Shown in pieces: positions 25,987-35,301 of a stretch of DNA of 64,000 bases (position 1 is its first letter; each line of letters begins with the position of its first letter). Source of the DNA: JAGNKE01 sp964583335 (lineage in GTDB: Bacteria > Pseudomonadota > Alphaproteobacteria > Micavibrionales > Micavibrionaceae); assembly GCA_964583335.1 (NCBI GenBank), contig CAZOVG010000009.1:1-64000 (forward strand). Reading direction: 5' to 3'. Under the pieces are notes generated by a model that made no database searches, was not told the origin of the DNA, and worked only from the letters and a program-made list of their open reading frames with translations. The position numbers and the translations under genes were made by a program.

Positions 25987-26706
25987 TCAAAAATGATTCC
26001 GCTTTTCACGGTACGCGGTGAATTGCTCCAGCGTCTGCGCGCGGAGAAAGACGTTCGTTTTCTTCTCCAGCGCCAGCGTGGCCGGAACGGTCGGCTCGCC
26101 CCGGGCCTCTTTCGCGCGTTCCGCGATCTGGCGTTGCTTCAGATCCTGATTGTCCGGCTCGATGGACAGACAAAACTCTGTGGCCTCGACCGTGTATTCA
26201 TGTCCGCAATAGATCAGCGTCTCGTCGGGCAGGGCGGCGATTTTGGCAAGCGAGTCGTGCATCTGCGCGGGTGTCCCCTCGAACAGCCGCCCGCAGCCCA
26301 TCAGGAACAGCGTGTCCCCCGTGAACAGAACCTTGCTCTCGGGAAAGTGAAGGCACACCGCGCCGAGCGTATGCCCCGGCGTTTCGATAGTGTGCATCGC
26401 TTCGCCGCCCAGCATGAACACCTCGCCCCCGCGCATCCCCCGGTCAACCGCCGGTATCCGCCCGCGCTCCGCCTCGGGGGCCAGAACGGTCGCGCCGTAC
26501 TTCGCCTTCAGCGCCGCATTGCCCGCCGTATGATCGCCGTGATGGTGGGTATTGAGAATAAAATCAAGCTTAAGCCCGAGCCGCTCAAGCGTTTCGATCA
26601 CGGGCGCGGCCTCGCCGGGGTCCACGATCGCGTTGGTCCCGTCCGCCGCGCGGATCAGATACGCGTAATTATCCTTGAGCACGGGAATGATGGTGACCTC
26701 GATCAT
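25987..26706 (-). CDS. gloB: Hydroxyacylglutathione hydrolase (glyoxalase II)
   Basis: GloB hydrolyses S-lactoylglutathione to lactate and glutathione, finishing methylglyoxal detoxification. The 239-residue metallo-beta-lactamase-fold protein has the zinc motif THHHGDHTAG, the start VTIIPVLKDNYAYLI, GHTLGAVCLHF, LFTGDTLFLMGCGRLFEGT and CGHEYT. It overlaps the preceding methyltransferase gene by four bases (ATGA), so the two are co-translated. Confidence 0.95.
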   Translation of the reverse strand: MIEVTIIPVLKDNYAYLIRAADGTNAIVDPGEAAPVIETLERLGLKLDFILNTHHHGDHTAGNAALKAKYGATVLAPEAERGRIPAVDRGMRGGEVFMLGGEAMHTIETPGHTLGAVCLHFPESKVLFTGDTLFLMGCGRLFEGTPAQMHDSLAKIAALPDETLIYCGHEYTVEATEFCLSIEPDNQDLKQRQIAERAKEARGEPTVPATLALEKKTNVFLRAQTLEQFTAYREKRNHF

Positions 26707-27635
26707 GGCTTGGCGGCCTCTCCGGTTTTGATTTCAGTGGTATTGAGCGCCTCGGCCAGCGAGCGCTCCGCGCTGCCGGGGCGAAGCGGTTTTTGCTGTG
26801 AATCGTGCGGCGCCCAGCCGCTGAGGAACAGAATCTCGAAGCTCGCCCTGATCCGCCCGTCCGGTTCGGCATAACGTTCGGCGTAAATCTGCGCCGCCCG
26901 CGCGAACAGCGCCTTGCCCGGCCATGTGCGGTCCCGCGCCAGAATCGCGTTCCCTTCGCCCATCCCGCGCAGATCGGCCATCAGACGCAGAATCGAATCA
27001 TAGGTGACGGTGAGAATCTCCGAATCCACGACCGGAAGCGCGAACCCCGCCCGCTGCAACAGCGCCCCGGCCTGCGGCTTGTCGGCGAAGGGGAAAACGC
27101 GCGGACTGACCCCGCCGCGCAGCTCCATCTCCGCCTCGCTCAGGCAAGCCCGCAATTCGTGCAAGGTCTCGCCCCCGAACAGTGCGGCGGCGAAAAGCCC
27201 GTCGGGCTTGAGGCAGCGTCTGATCTGCACCAGCGCCCCCGGCAAATCGTTCACCGCATGAAGCGAGAGGCAGGAGGAAACAAGATCGAACGCGCCCGCC
27301 GTGAAGGGCAGAAATTCCTCATCCCCCGTGACAAAGGGGACAGTCCCGGAGCCGCGCAGGGAAGAATCCAGATCCATGACGACCATATCCCCGATCTGCG
27401 GATGCCCCAGCGGCAACGGCCCACGCGCCCCGATGATGAGCGTGCGCGGAAAATGCCGCTTGATAAAGGTGAGCCGCTCGGAAAGCTCGCGCCTCGCCCA
27501 GTCGAACAAAAATCCGTATTCGGAAAAGCTCCCGCGCAGGGCCCGCGCCCGCAGCGCTGCGACGCGCGCACGGTCGAACACCGCATAATCCGGCGCGGCG
27601 GAGGAGGGCGGTTTGGAATTGCGTTGGTCAGCCAT
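26703..27635 (-). CDS. Class I SAM methyltransferase (BioC/NDUFAF5-like)
   Basis: A 310-residue methyltransferase. It opens with VFDRARVAALRARA and FLFDWARRELSERL, a pattern of the group that includes BioC-like and NDUFAF5-like enzymes, with the later motifs PFTAGAFDLVSSCLSLHAVNDLPGAL and LKPDGLFAAALFGGETL. NDUFAF5 relatives hydroxylate or methylate complex I parts; the substrate here is not evident. In alphaproteobacteria this gene usually neighbours comF, grxC and a nitrilase, as it does here. It starts eight bases inside the end of the 1006-residue gene. Confidence 0.85.
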   Translation of the reverse strand: MADQRNSKPPSSAAPDYAVFDRARVAALRARALRGSFSEYGFLFDWARRELSERLTFIKRHFPRTLIIGARGPLPLGHPQIGDMVVMDLDSSLRGSGTVPFVTGDEEFLPFTAGAFDLVSSCLSLHAVNDLPGALVQIRRCLKPDGLFAAALFGGETLHELRACLSEAEMELRGGVSPRVFPFADKPQAGALLQRAGFALPVVDSEILTVTYDSILRLMADLRGMGEGNAILARDRTWPGKALFARAAQIYAERYAEPDGRIRASFEILFLSGWAPHDSQQKPLRPGSAERSLAEALNTTEIKTGEAAKP

Positions 27636-30600
27636 TGCTCGGCTTGGGTTCGTCGTCGTTCAAAGCGTCCTTGATGGCCTTGATCTCTTTTTCGAATTCG
27701 CGGATCAAGCTCAGATCTTCGGAATCGTGCTTAGGCTTTTTGGGCTTATCGCCGTCGGGTTTGTTTTTGTCCTCGGCCTCGGGCTGCTCGCCGTCCGTCT
27801 TGCCGCCGGAACCGCCCGTATCGCCGCCGTCATCCTCGGGCATGCCGAATTCCGCCTGATCCCAGTGCACGATATAGACATCGTCATTCGTGATATCCAC
27901 GTCGAGATCCTTGGGCTTTTCCTCCTCAACATCATCGGAATCCAGCGTCGCGTTGAACGAGCCTTGCTTCGGCTCCAGCTTCAGGCCGGAAATCCGTTTG
28001 GCGCGCTCCTTCTTTTCCTTCTTCTCCTGCTCCTTGCGGGTGTAGTAGTCGGAGGATTTATTGGTGCCGTAAAGCGCCGACGCGTCGGTCTGCCGTGTGC
28101 GCGGCTTTTTCGGATCCTCTTTGCCGTCCTTGCCGCCGCCCGATCCGCCTCCGCCATCGCCGCCGCCGCCGCCTTTAGGCGGAACAGGCTTAGGTTCGGT
28201 CTTCGTGCGTTCGGAGAAGGAGCGCCCTGCGGATTTGAAGGCCTGCGGTGTCGCCGGCTCAAAGGAGGCCGGGACCGTCCAGTCCGGCTGCGCCTGCTTG
28301 AAGCGTTCTTCAAGAATCTTTTTCACGTCGATCTTCGCCTGCGAGCGCATATGCCCGGGCAGGAAGCGGTAAGCCCGCGCGATCGTCGTCATGAAGTGCG
28401 GCTCTTTGGAGATGCTCCGCCACAAAAGCATATACTGGTAGATCGGCATGAACTTGATCGTGGGATCTTTCAGATACGCGGGCGGCGCGGCGATACAGAA
28501 CGGATGGATGCGCTCCGGCGTGATCCCCGAATGGCTGTAATAGCTCTCGCCCAGCTTGATCACCATGTCCGGCGTCACCCCGAATTTCTCGGCGATGAAC
28601 TGCTTGAGCATTTTGAAATTGGTGATTTCCTTCGGGATGTTGAATTGCGGCGCGCTGACCGTCAGGCCGTTCCCCTCGTAACGCTGCGGCACCGGCGTAT
28701 GCTTGATCAAGAACCCCGCATGGATGTCGCCCTTCAGACTCTTGGTCAGCGGCACGACGACGGCGGTGTTGATCGTCTTGTCGTCGGAGATCACGAAATC
28801 GGTGAGATCGGAGGTCAGGCCCGCGCGTCCGCCCTGGCTTTGCCCTTCCTCCACGAAAATAGAATTGACGGTGCGCAGCTGCCCCGCCGCGCCTTTGACC
28901 TCGCGGAACCGCTGGTCGCTCTCGGCGGCCTGCTTGAGGAAATCCTTCACGTCCAGCTTGCCGACGATCTCGCCCGCGATGATGGAGATATCCTTGCTCG
29001 TCCAGTTTTCGGCCTTCATGTTGAGATGCTGGAACAGCGCGAGGATCTGCAGCTCCAACCGCCCGTTGGGAATCAGACCGACCGAAATTGCGTCGAGGAT
29101 CAACTGCGCGGGAAACTCGCGGATATAGCTTTTCGCGCGGAATTGCTTGTTATGGAACAGCTTGCTCTTCGGGGGCAGGGGCCCGCCGGGGTCTTCCACT
29201 TCAAGGTAATAGGTATGCACCCGCTCGTCGATATAGTTGGGATCGGGATAATACTCCGCCCCGCGCGTCATTAAGGCTTCGCGCTTGGGCTTGAGGCCGA
29301 GAAACTCCCGCGCGAATTTGCGCGTGTTGGCCTCGTCGATCACGTCCAGATCCCGGATATGATCGTAAAGCGTGGACATCGGCTCGACCATGTGGCCCGA
29401 CCATTGCCGCCCGTCAATATTCAGCCCCGCCCGGGGCACCGCGTTGACGATCCCGCGCACCAGATCGTCGTGCAGCAGGACGTTCAGCCGCCCGTCCTCT
29501 GTCACCCGGTAGGGCAGGATCTCCGCGATCTCCATCTTGCGCGTGACGATATCGAGCAGCTCCCCGGTCTTCTCGTTCCGCAGCGCCTTGACCTCCAGCG
29601 TGCCCTCGTCTTCGGAAATCCGGCGCTCCATGACCACAAGGCTCTCGCGCTCGGGCATCTTGCGGGCGATCGAGATGAAGCTGGTCGGCGGGTCGCCCAT
29701 CGGGTTGCCGTCATTGTCGTAAAGACGGAAATGCCCGTCGAAATTCTGCGCAACGAACGTCTCGTCCCAGTGCGGGCCGGAATATTGCACCCGCGCCCCG
29801 AGGCCGCGCAGCTCCTTACGGAATTCTTCAACTGTGAAATAGGTGTATTCATAGGGCAGATGATGCTGCCAATTCTCCCGGTTGTCCTTGCGCATCATAA
29901 ATTCGTACGCCCATTTGAACGGAAGGCGGAACAGGCGCGTACGCGGGAAGCGCGGCGGCAGCTCCTCAAGGAAGAAGCCCCCGCAGCCGGGGTCCTGCTT
30001 GGGCCGCGCATGCTCGGAATACCAGACCAGAAGGTCCGCCTCCGAAAGCTCGCTCACATCCTCGCCCTCGCTCTCCTCGTCGTGCATCTCCATCAGAACG
30101 TATTGCTGCGGCGGCGGGCGGGCGAAATCGCGCAGGAACATGACGCCGTTATTCTTGAGCATGTGAAAATGTTTGCGCAGCGTGTCGCTGACGATCCGCT
30201 CGTTGTACCGCGCGTTGGAAAACACGACGTGCAGGATGAAGGAATTGACGATCACGTCGAGCGAGCCGGGCGGGAACAGGTCGCTGGAGATATCCCCGTG
30301 CTTGAATTCCAGATTATGAAGCTTAAATTTCTCGCGCGCCTTGTTGATGCTGCGCTTGCTCTTGTCCACCCCGACCAGTTTCATGTTCGGGCGCAGGACG
30401 GCCATTGCATAAGTCATCTCACCGTCGCCGCACCCCATATGCACGATCTTGGAATCCGGATCGACAAGAAGATGCGAGAGCGTAAACCACGCCTGCCGGA
30501 CCGTGTCGTACGGAATATCCTTCAAAAGGTAATTCCGCTCCTCGATGTAATCGGGCGGTTTTTCCTCAAAAAGGCCTTCGTACTCCTCCAGTCCGGACCC

Positions 30601-30648
30601 CGGCCGGTCGTCATCGTCCGGCTTATGAATGGTCGGGTCGGTGGTCAT
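27628..30648 (-). CDS. Large methyltransferase with degenerate Nudix-like regions
   Basis: A 1006-residue protein I cannot match to a named family. Residues about 30-330 are a class I SAM methyltransferase: motif I HMGCGDGEM (70-78), acidic ribose-binding D95 in LVGVDKSK, and GDISSDLFPPGSLDVIV. Residues about 345-540 and 585-745 each look like an ADP-sugar-type Nudix domain; both contain the typical late segment (YYPDPNYIDERVHTYYLE; YYSHSGITPERIHPF), but the Nudix box glutamates are mostly missing. From 790 on the chain is low in complexity: proline, polyglycine (825-840), lysine-rich helix, acidic tail. No membrane helix or signal peptide. It overlaps the downstream methyltransferase gene by eight bases. 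Confidence 0.75.
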   Translation of the reverse strand: MTTDPTIHKPDDDDRPGSGLEEYEGLFEEKPPDYIEERNYLLKDIPYDTVRQAWFTLSHLLVDPDSKIVHMGCGDGEMTYAMAVLRPNMKLVGVDKSKRSINKAREKFKLHNLEFKHGDISSDLFPPGSLDVIVNSFILHVVFSNARYNERIVSDTLRKHFHMLKNNGVMFLRDFARPPPQQYVLMEMHDEESEGEDVSELSEADLLVWYSEHARPKQDPGCGGFFLEELPPRFPRTRLFRLPFKWAYEFMMRKDNRENWQHHLPYEYTYFTVEEFRKELRGLGARVQYSGPHWDETFVAQNFDGHFRLYDNDGNPMGDPPTSFISIARKMPERESLVVMERRISEDEGTLEVKALRNEKTGELLDIVTRKMEIAEILPYRVTEDGRLNVLLHDDLVRGIVNAVPRAGLNIDGRQWSGHMVEPMSTLYDHIRDLDVIDEANTRKFAREFLGLKPKREALMTRGAEYYPDPNYIDERVHTYYLEVEDPGGPLPPKSKLFHNKQFRAKSYIREFPAQLILDAISVGLIPNGRLELQILALFQHLNMKAENWTSKDISIIAGEIVGKLDVKDFLKQAAESDQRFREVKGAAGQLRTVNSIFVEEGQSQGGRAGLTSDLTDFVISDDKTINTAVVVPLTKSLKGDIHAGFLIKHTPVPQRYEGNGLTVSAPQFNIPKEITNFKMLKQFIAEKFGVTPDMVIKLGESYYSHSGITPERIHPFCIAAPPAYLKDPTIKFMPIYQYMLLWRSISKEPHFMTTIARAYRFLPGHMRSQAKIDVKKILEERFKQAQPDWTVPASFEPATPQAFKSAGRSFSERTKTEPKPVPPKGGGGGDGGGGSGGGKDGKEDPKKPRTRQTDASALYGTNKSSDYYTRKEQEKKEKKERAKRISGLKLEPKQGSFNATLDSDDVEEEKPKDLDVDITNDDVYIVHWDQAEFGMPEDDGGDTGGSGGKTDGEQPEAEDKNKPDGDKPKKPKHDSEDLSLIREFEKEIKAIKDALNDDEPKPSNG

Positions 30649-30821
30649 GAATGATTCTATCTACCCCGTTATAAACGTTCAGTTTTTTCCGTATTATGCA
30701 AAACGAACCCGGAAAGCACCAGCTTTAATTGCGCCGATCCGGGCGATTGCCAAAACACAGTCCCTATGAATAGGATGAAAACCGGGCCGGATCAACGAAA
30801 AGATGCAGGGTAAAAGCCGCC

Positions 30822-31601
30822 ATGAACAACGCTAAGCATTTAATATCAAATGCTTTTATGGCGTTTGTGGGCCATGTTCTGCCGCCGCGCTGCGTCCTGA
30901 CCGGGCAAAAGGTAGAGGCGCAGGGCATGCTGGCCCCCGAAGCCTGGGCCGCCCTTAACTTCATCGCCCCCCCGTTCTGCGCCCGCTGCGGCAGCCCCTT
31001 TGCCTATGAAATAGCCAACGATCCCGCCCCGTCCTTCGCCGGAATGGAGGAGACGGTCGTCTGCGTAAGCTGCCTGAACCGGCCCCCTCCTTACCGCACG
31101 GCCCGCGCCGCCCTGAAATATGACGATTCCAGCCGCCGCCTGATTCTCGCTTTCAAGCACGGCGACAAAACCCATATGGCGGCCGCGTTCGCGCCATGGC
31201 TCAGCCGGGCGGGTCGGGAGATTCTGGCGGAGGCTGACATGCTGATCCCCGTGCCACTGCATCGCTGGCGGCTGCTGGCCCGCCGCTATAACCAGTCCGC
31301 GATTCTGTGCGACGCGCTCTCGAAGGTGACGGGCATACCCTCATACACGCTGGCGCTGCGCCGTATCCGTGCCACGCCGAGTCAGGGGTATCTGAGCGCG
31401 GCGGAGCGGCACGATAATGTACGCAAGGCCTTCGCCGTCGCGCCGTCCTTCGAGGATAAATTGCGCAACCGTTCGGTGGTTCTGGTGGATGATGTGTATA
31501 CGACCGGCGCGACCGTGCGGGAATGCGCGAAAACCCTGCTCGCCGCCGGGGCGCTGCGGGTGGATGTGCTGACTCTCGCCCGCACGGCGAAGGAAATCTG
31601 A
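30822..31601 (+). CDS. comF: ComF family phosphoribosyltransferase-like protein
   Basis: A 259-residue protein with a C-terminal phosphoribosyltransferase fold (VVLVDDVYTTGATV is the PRPP loop) and an N-terminal zinc region. Of the two cysteine pairs expected there, CARC and CVSC are present, while the first knuckle is reduced to PPRCVLTG. ComF/GntX proteins are tied to DNA uptake or to use of external DNA in some bacteria; the role here is open. Divergent from the 1006-residue gene and convergent with the ubiquinone hydroxylase (three bases between stops). Confidence 0.9.
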   Translation: MNNAKHLISNAFMAFVGHVLPPRCVLTGQKVEAQGMLAPEAWAALNFIAPPFCARCGSPFAYEIANDPAPSFAGMEETVVCVSCLNRPPPYRTARAALKYDDSSRRLILAFKHGDKTHMAAAFAPWLSRAGREILAEADMLIPVPLHRWRLLARRYNQSAILCDALSKVTGIPSYTLALRRIRATPSQGYLSAAERHDNVRKAFAVAPSFEDKLRNRSVVLVDDVYTTGATVRECAKTLLAAGALRVDVLTLARTAKEI

Positions 31602-31604
31602 AAT

Positions 31605-32858
31605 CTACAGCGGCAGCCCCCGCGCCAGCCGCCCCTGATCGATAGAGGGGGCAAGCCCGTACCGCATCGCGGCATGACGCAACGGCGCGATCCGTGAGAT
31701 AGCTTTCAGCCCCGCCCGACGAAGGTCCTTGACCGGTTCGCTATCGTTGCTGACCACGCGGTTAAGCAGATCCACCCACGTCACACGGCTCAGAACATCC
31801 GGCACCCGCCGCCTCTCGAACCCGCGCACGGCGGAACCTGAACCGGGGTCCAGACCCAGCCGCAGGGCATCCACGACCGTTTCCGCCAGCGCCGCCACAT
31901 CGCGCAGACTTAAATTCAGCCCCTGCGCGGTGATCGGCGACATGACGTGCGCGGCCTCGGCCAGAATTACGGTGCGCGGGGCTTGCAGGGCGTTCGCGCG
32001 AAGGCTCATCAGCGGCCAGCATTCCGGCGGCGTCTCCAGTGTGATCCCGCCCAGAATATTCGCGCTCTTGGTTTGCAGCGTTTGCTCGAAAGCATCGCGG
32101 GGCAGGGCGATCAGCGCCTCGGCTTGTGCAGTTGTCTCGACCCACACGATGCTCGACTGGTTGCCCTTCATCGGCACGAAGGCCAAAGGCCCGCCGGGAC
32201 GGTGGAACTCGGTCGCCGTGTTGTTGTGGCTGCGCGAATGGTTGATGACGCACGTGATCGCGCTCTGCCCGTATTCATGCTTGCGGATCTCGATCCCGGC
32301 CAGCGCCCGCACAGCCGATCCCCGACCGTCGGCCCCGGCCAGAAGCCGCGCCGCAAGCGTATCGCCGTTATCGAGCTTCACGAAAATATTCTGTTCCTCC
32401 GCCTCAAACTGCTCGACGACCCGCCCGCCGTGAAACCGCACGGCCTTCGCGGCGGAAATCATCTCGAACAGCGCAGAGCGCAGAATATTGTTGGGCAGGT
32501 TCATGCCAAAACGCGGCAGGCCGATATCATTCGCTTCGAAATCACGCGTGATCGGCGCGTCGCCCGCGCGGCTATCGTCAACGATCCGCATAGTCTCAAG
32601 CGGGCAGCCGAAATCCTCGATAATCTCCCCTATACCCGCCGCCCGCAGGATATTCAGCGAGCTTTCCATCAGCGCGACCGTCCGGCCCGAAGCCTTGAGG
32701 CCCGCAAGCGGCGCGGGCGCCGCCCCCGGATCAACGACATCCACGCGCACCCCGGCCCGGCCCAGAATGGCCGCCAGAGCCAGCCCGGCAAGCCCACCGC
32801 CCGCGATCACGAGGTCGGGATTTTTGGCGGCTTTGCTGTTTCCTTTTGCGCGGTTCAT
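31605..32858 (-). CDS. UbiH/UbiF/COQ6-type FAD-dependent hydroxylase
   Basis: A 417-residue flavoprotein monooxygenase of the group that hydroxylates the ubiquinone ring. The N-terminal FAD motif is LVIAGGGLAGLALA, the second FAD/NAD segment LLAGADGRGSAVR, and the third AEAAHVMSPITAQGLNLSLRDVAALAE. Which ring carbon it acts on (UbiH, UbiF, UbiI or UbiL type) cannot be told by eye. Transcribed alone on the minus strand between comF and grxC. Confidence 0.88.
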   Translation of the reverse strand: MNRAKGNSKAAKNPDLVIAGGGLAGLALAAILGRAGVRVDVVDPGAAPAPLAGLKASGRTVALMESSLNILRAAGIGEIIEDFGCPLETMRIVDDSRAGDAPITRDFEANDIGLPRFGMNLPNNILRSALFEMISAAKAVRFHGGRVVEQFEAEEQNIFVKLDNGDTLAARLLAGADGRGSAVRALAGIEIRKHEYGQSAITCVINHSRSHNNTATEFHRPGGPLAFVPMKGNQSSIVWVETTAQAEALIALPRDAFEQTLQTKSANILGGITLETPPECWPLMSLRANALQAPRTVILAEAAHVMSPITAQGLNLSLRDVAALAETVVDALRLGLDPGSGSAVRGFERRRVPDVLSRVTWVDLLNRVVSNDSEPVKDLRRAGLKAISRIAPLRHAAMRYGLAPSIDQGRLARGLPL

Positions 32859-32975
32859 GCTAAAGTCCTAGGAGTCTGACGTTTAAGGGCTGTAACTCTT
32901 TTACGCCCGAACGCGAAAACAGGCAACGTAAACCGCACGTTCCCCTGTATTCACAAAGCAAAAGAGAGTAACGCC

Positions 32976-33239
32976 ATGCCCGCTCCCAAAGTCGAAATTT
33001 ACACCTGGACGACCTGCCCGTATTGCATCCGCGCCAAGGCGCTGCTCGATTCCAAGGGCGTAAAATACACCGAATACAACATCACGGGCGACCACGAGGC
33101 CCGCAAAAAGATGATCGAGCGCACGGGCGGCCCCGACTCTGTGCCCCAGATTTTCATAAACGACAAACATTACGGCGGCTGCGACGACATTCACGCGCTG
33201 GACGCGAAGGGCCAGCTCGATCCGGTTCTCAAAGGTTGA
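32976..33239 (+). CDS. grxC: Glutaredoxin 3
   Basis: An 87-residue dithiol glutaredoxin using glutathione to reduce disulfides. The active site is CPYC within YTWTTCPYCIRAK, and the glutathione-binding TVPQ/GGCDD features appear as SVPQIFIN and GGCDDIHALD. The nitrilase gene starts 19 bases after its stop, so grxC, the nitrilase and metC are probably one transcript. Confidence 0.96.
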   Translation: MPAPKVEIYTWTTCPYCIRAKALLDSKGVKYTEYNITGDHEARKKMIERTGGPDSVPQIFINDKHYGGCDDIHALDAKGQLDPVLKG

Positions 33240-33258
33240 GTGTGGGAGGGCATAGGGA

Positions 33259-34086
33259 ATGGAGAGCAGCCTTAAAGTCGCCTGTATCCAGTTAAACAGC
33301 GGCCCGGTGATTTCGGAAAACATCGTAACGACGGAACGCATGATCCGGCAGGCCGCCGGTGTAGGCGCAAAGCTGATCGCCACGCCGGAAAATACGTGCC
33401 AAATCCGCACCCCCGCAGCTGCGAAGCTGGAAATGCCGATCGCGCAGGCCGATCACCCCGGCGTCAAGCGCTTTGCGGACCTCGCGAAAGAATTGGGAGT
33501 CTGGCTTCTGATCGGTTCGATCGCCGTACGCGCGTCGGATACGAAACTCCACAACCGCAGTTTTCTCTTCGACGATCAGGGCAATCTCGCCGCGCATTAC
33601 GACAAGATTCACATGTTTGATGTGGTCCTCTCCGAAACAGAAAAATACGCCGAAAGCGATAATATCGAGCCGGGCCGCGAGGCCGTGGTGACGAAAACCC
33701 CCTGGGGCGTTGCGGGGCTGAGTGTGTGTTACGATCTGCGCTTCCCGCATCTCTACCGCGATCTCGCCAAGGCCGGAGCCGGGATCATCTTCATCCCCGC
33801 CGCCTTTACCGTACCGACAGGCCGCGCGCATTGGGAAACGCTGATCCGCGCCCGCGCCATCGAAAACGGCGCGTTCGTGATTGCCCCCGCCCAGACCGGG
33901 GAGCATGAAGGGGGCCGCAAGACATGGGGCCATTCCCTCATCGTCGATCCGTGGGGAAAAATTCTCGCCGACGGCGGCGAGTCTCCGGGAATAATAACGG
34001 CCGACCTTGAGCTTTCGGACATTGACAGCACGCGCAAGCGCATCCCGTCTCTCACCCACGACAGGCAATATAAGGTCAGATCATGA
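33259..34086 (+). CDS. Carbon-nitrogen hydrolase (Nit-type, likely deaminated-glutathione amidase)
   Basis: A 275-residue nitrilase-fold hydrolase with the full catalytic triad: glutamate in ATPENT, lysine in YDKIHMFD and cysteine in LSVCYDLRFP. The pattern FIPAAFTVPTGRAHWETLIRARAIENG is typical of the Nit1/NitB group, which repairs deaminated glutathione. The place next to a glutaredoxin gene agrees with that. Stop overlaps the metC start by four bases. Confidence 0.9.
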   Translation: MESSLKVACIQLNSGPVISENIVTTERMIRQAAGVGAKLIATPENTCQIRTPAAAKLEMPIAQADHPGVKRFADLAKELGVWLLIGSIAVRASDTKLHNRSFLFDDQGNLAAHYDKIHMFDVVLSETEKYAESDNIEPGREAVVTKTPWGVAGLSVCYDLRFPHLYRDLAKAGAGIIFIPAAFTVPTGRAHWETLIRARAIENGAFVIAPAQTGEHEGGRKTWGHSLIVDPWGKILADGGESPGIITADLELSDIDSTRKRIPSLTHDRQYKVRS

Positions 34087-35270
34087 GCCGCAAGAAAAAC
34101 GTCAAGCACGCGCACGGAAAAAACACGCGCCTCGTCCATGCGGGCCGCGACCCCGACGCCTTTTTCGGCCTCGCCAATCTTCCGGTCGGCCGCGTCTCTA
34201 CGATCATCTACCCCTCGCTGGAGGCTTACGAAAACCCCAACCACAAATTCCGTTATGGCCGCGTCGGCAACCCGCTGAGCGAAGCCTTTGAATTGGCCAT
34301 GAGCGAACTCGAAGGCGGATACAACGCGATTACCGCGTCCTCCGGCCTTGCCGCGATCACCACCGCCATACTGGCCTTTGTGAAGACGGGCGATCATGTC
34401 CTGATCTGTGACGCCGTTTACCCGCCCACCCGCATTTTCTGCGACGAAACCCTCAACCGCATGGGCGTGGAGGTGGAATATTACGATCCGCTGATCGGCA
34501 AGGGCATCGAAAAGCTCATCCGCAAAAATACGGCGCTGATTTACATGGAATCCCCCGGCTCCGGCACCTTCGAGGTGCAGGACGTGCCCGCCATCGTGGC
34601 CGCCGCCAAAAAACGGGGAATTCTGACCATGCTCGATAACAGCTGGTCCGGCGGATTGATCTTTCGCCCCATCGAGCACGGCGTGAATGTCGCCGTGCAG
34701 TCCGTCACCAAATATGTCGGCGGCCACTCGGATATCAGCCTCGGAGTTGCCGTTGCGGATACGGAAAAAACCTATAAGACGCTGAAACGCGGGGCGCTGC
34801 ATCTCGGCACGTGCGCCGCACCCGATGAATTGTGGCTGGCCCTGCGCGGCCTGCGCACGATGGCCGTCCGCATGAAACAGAACGCCCAGAACGCACTCAA
34901 AGTCGCGCAGTGGCTGGAAAAACGCCCGGAAGTCGCGCGGGTCTACTATCCCGCGCTGAAAAGCGACCCGAACCATAAAATCTGGAAGCGTGACTTTGCT
35001 GGCGCGAACGGCCTGCTCTCGATCCTCCTGAAGGAGGCCCCCAAAAAGGCCGTTTCGCAATTCGTCAACGGGCTGGAGCTCTTTCCCATCGGCAGCAGCT
35101 GGGGCGGATATGAAAGCCTCCTCCAGCCGCAGGCTTTGGAAAAATGCCGCTCCGCGAACCCGTGGACGGAAAAGGGCGCGTGCCTGCGTTTGCAGATCGG
35201 CCTCGAAGATCCCGAAGACCTGATCGCCGATCTGGAACGCGGATTTGAACGGTTCAATAAAAACCGCTAA
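34083..35270 (+). CDS. metC: Cystathionine beta-lyase
   Basis: A 395-residue PLP enzyme of the Cys/Met metabolism family, splitting cystathionine into homocysteine, pyruvate and ammonia. Seen: KNTRLVHAGRDP at the start, YGRVGNPLSEAFE, ITASSGLAAI and the PLP lysine in SVTKYVGGHSD. C-terminal FPIGSSWGGYESLL is typical of cystathionine beta-lyases of the MetC type rather than gamma-synthases. Translationally coupled to the nitrilase. Confidence 0.92.
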   Translation: MSRKKNVKHAHGKNTRLVHAGRDPDAFFGLANLPVGRVSTIIYPSLEAYENPNHKFRYGRVGNPLSEAFELAMSELEGGYNAITASSGLAAITTAILAFVKTGDHVLICDAVYPPTRIFCDETLNRMGVEVEYYDPLIGKGIEKLIRKNTALIYMESPGSGTFEVQDVPAIVAAAKKRGILTMLDNSWSGGLIFRPIEHGVNVAVQSVTKYVGGHSDISLGVAVADTEKTYKTLKRGALHLGTCAAPDELWLALRGLRTMAVRMKQNAQNALKVAQWLEKRPEVARVYYPALKSDPNHKIWKRDFAGANGLLSILLKEAPKKAVSQFVNGLELFPIGSSWGGYESLLQPQALEKCRSANPWTEKGACLRLQIGLEDPEDLIADLERGFERFNKNR

Positions 35271-35301
35271 GACTTAAAGACAAGCAACACGGGATAAAAC
35301 C

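Noticed and set aside
30880..31090. Missing cysteines in the first zinc knuckle of ComF
   Set aside because: As far as I recall, alphaproteobacterial ComF proteins commonly have PPRC-x-x-TG there, so this is probably not an individual loss.
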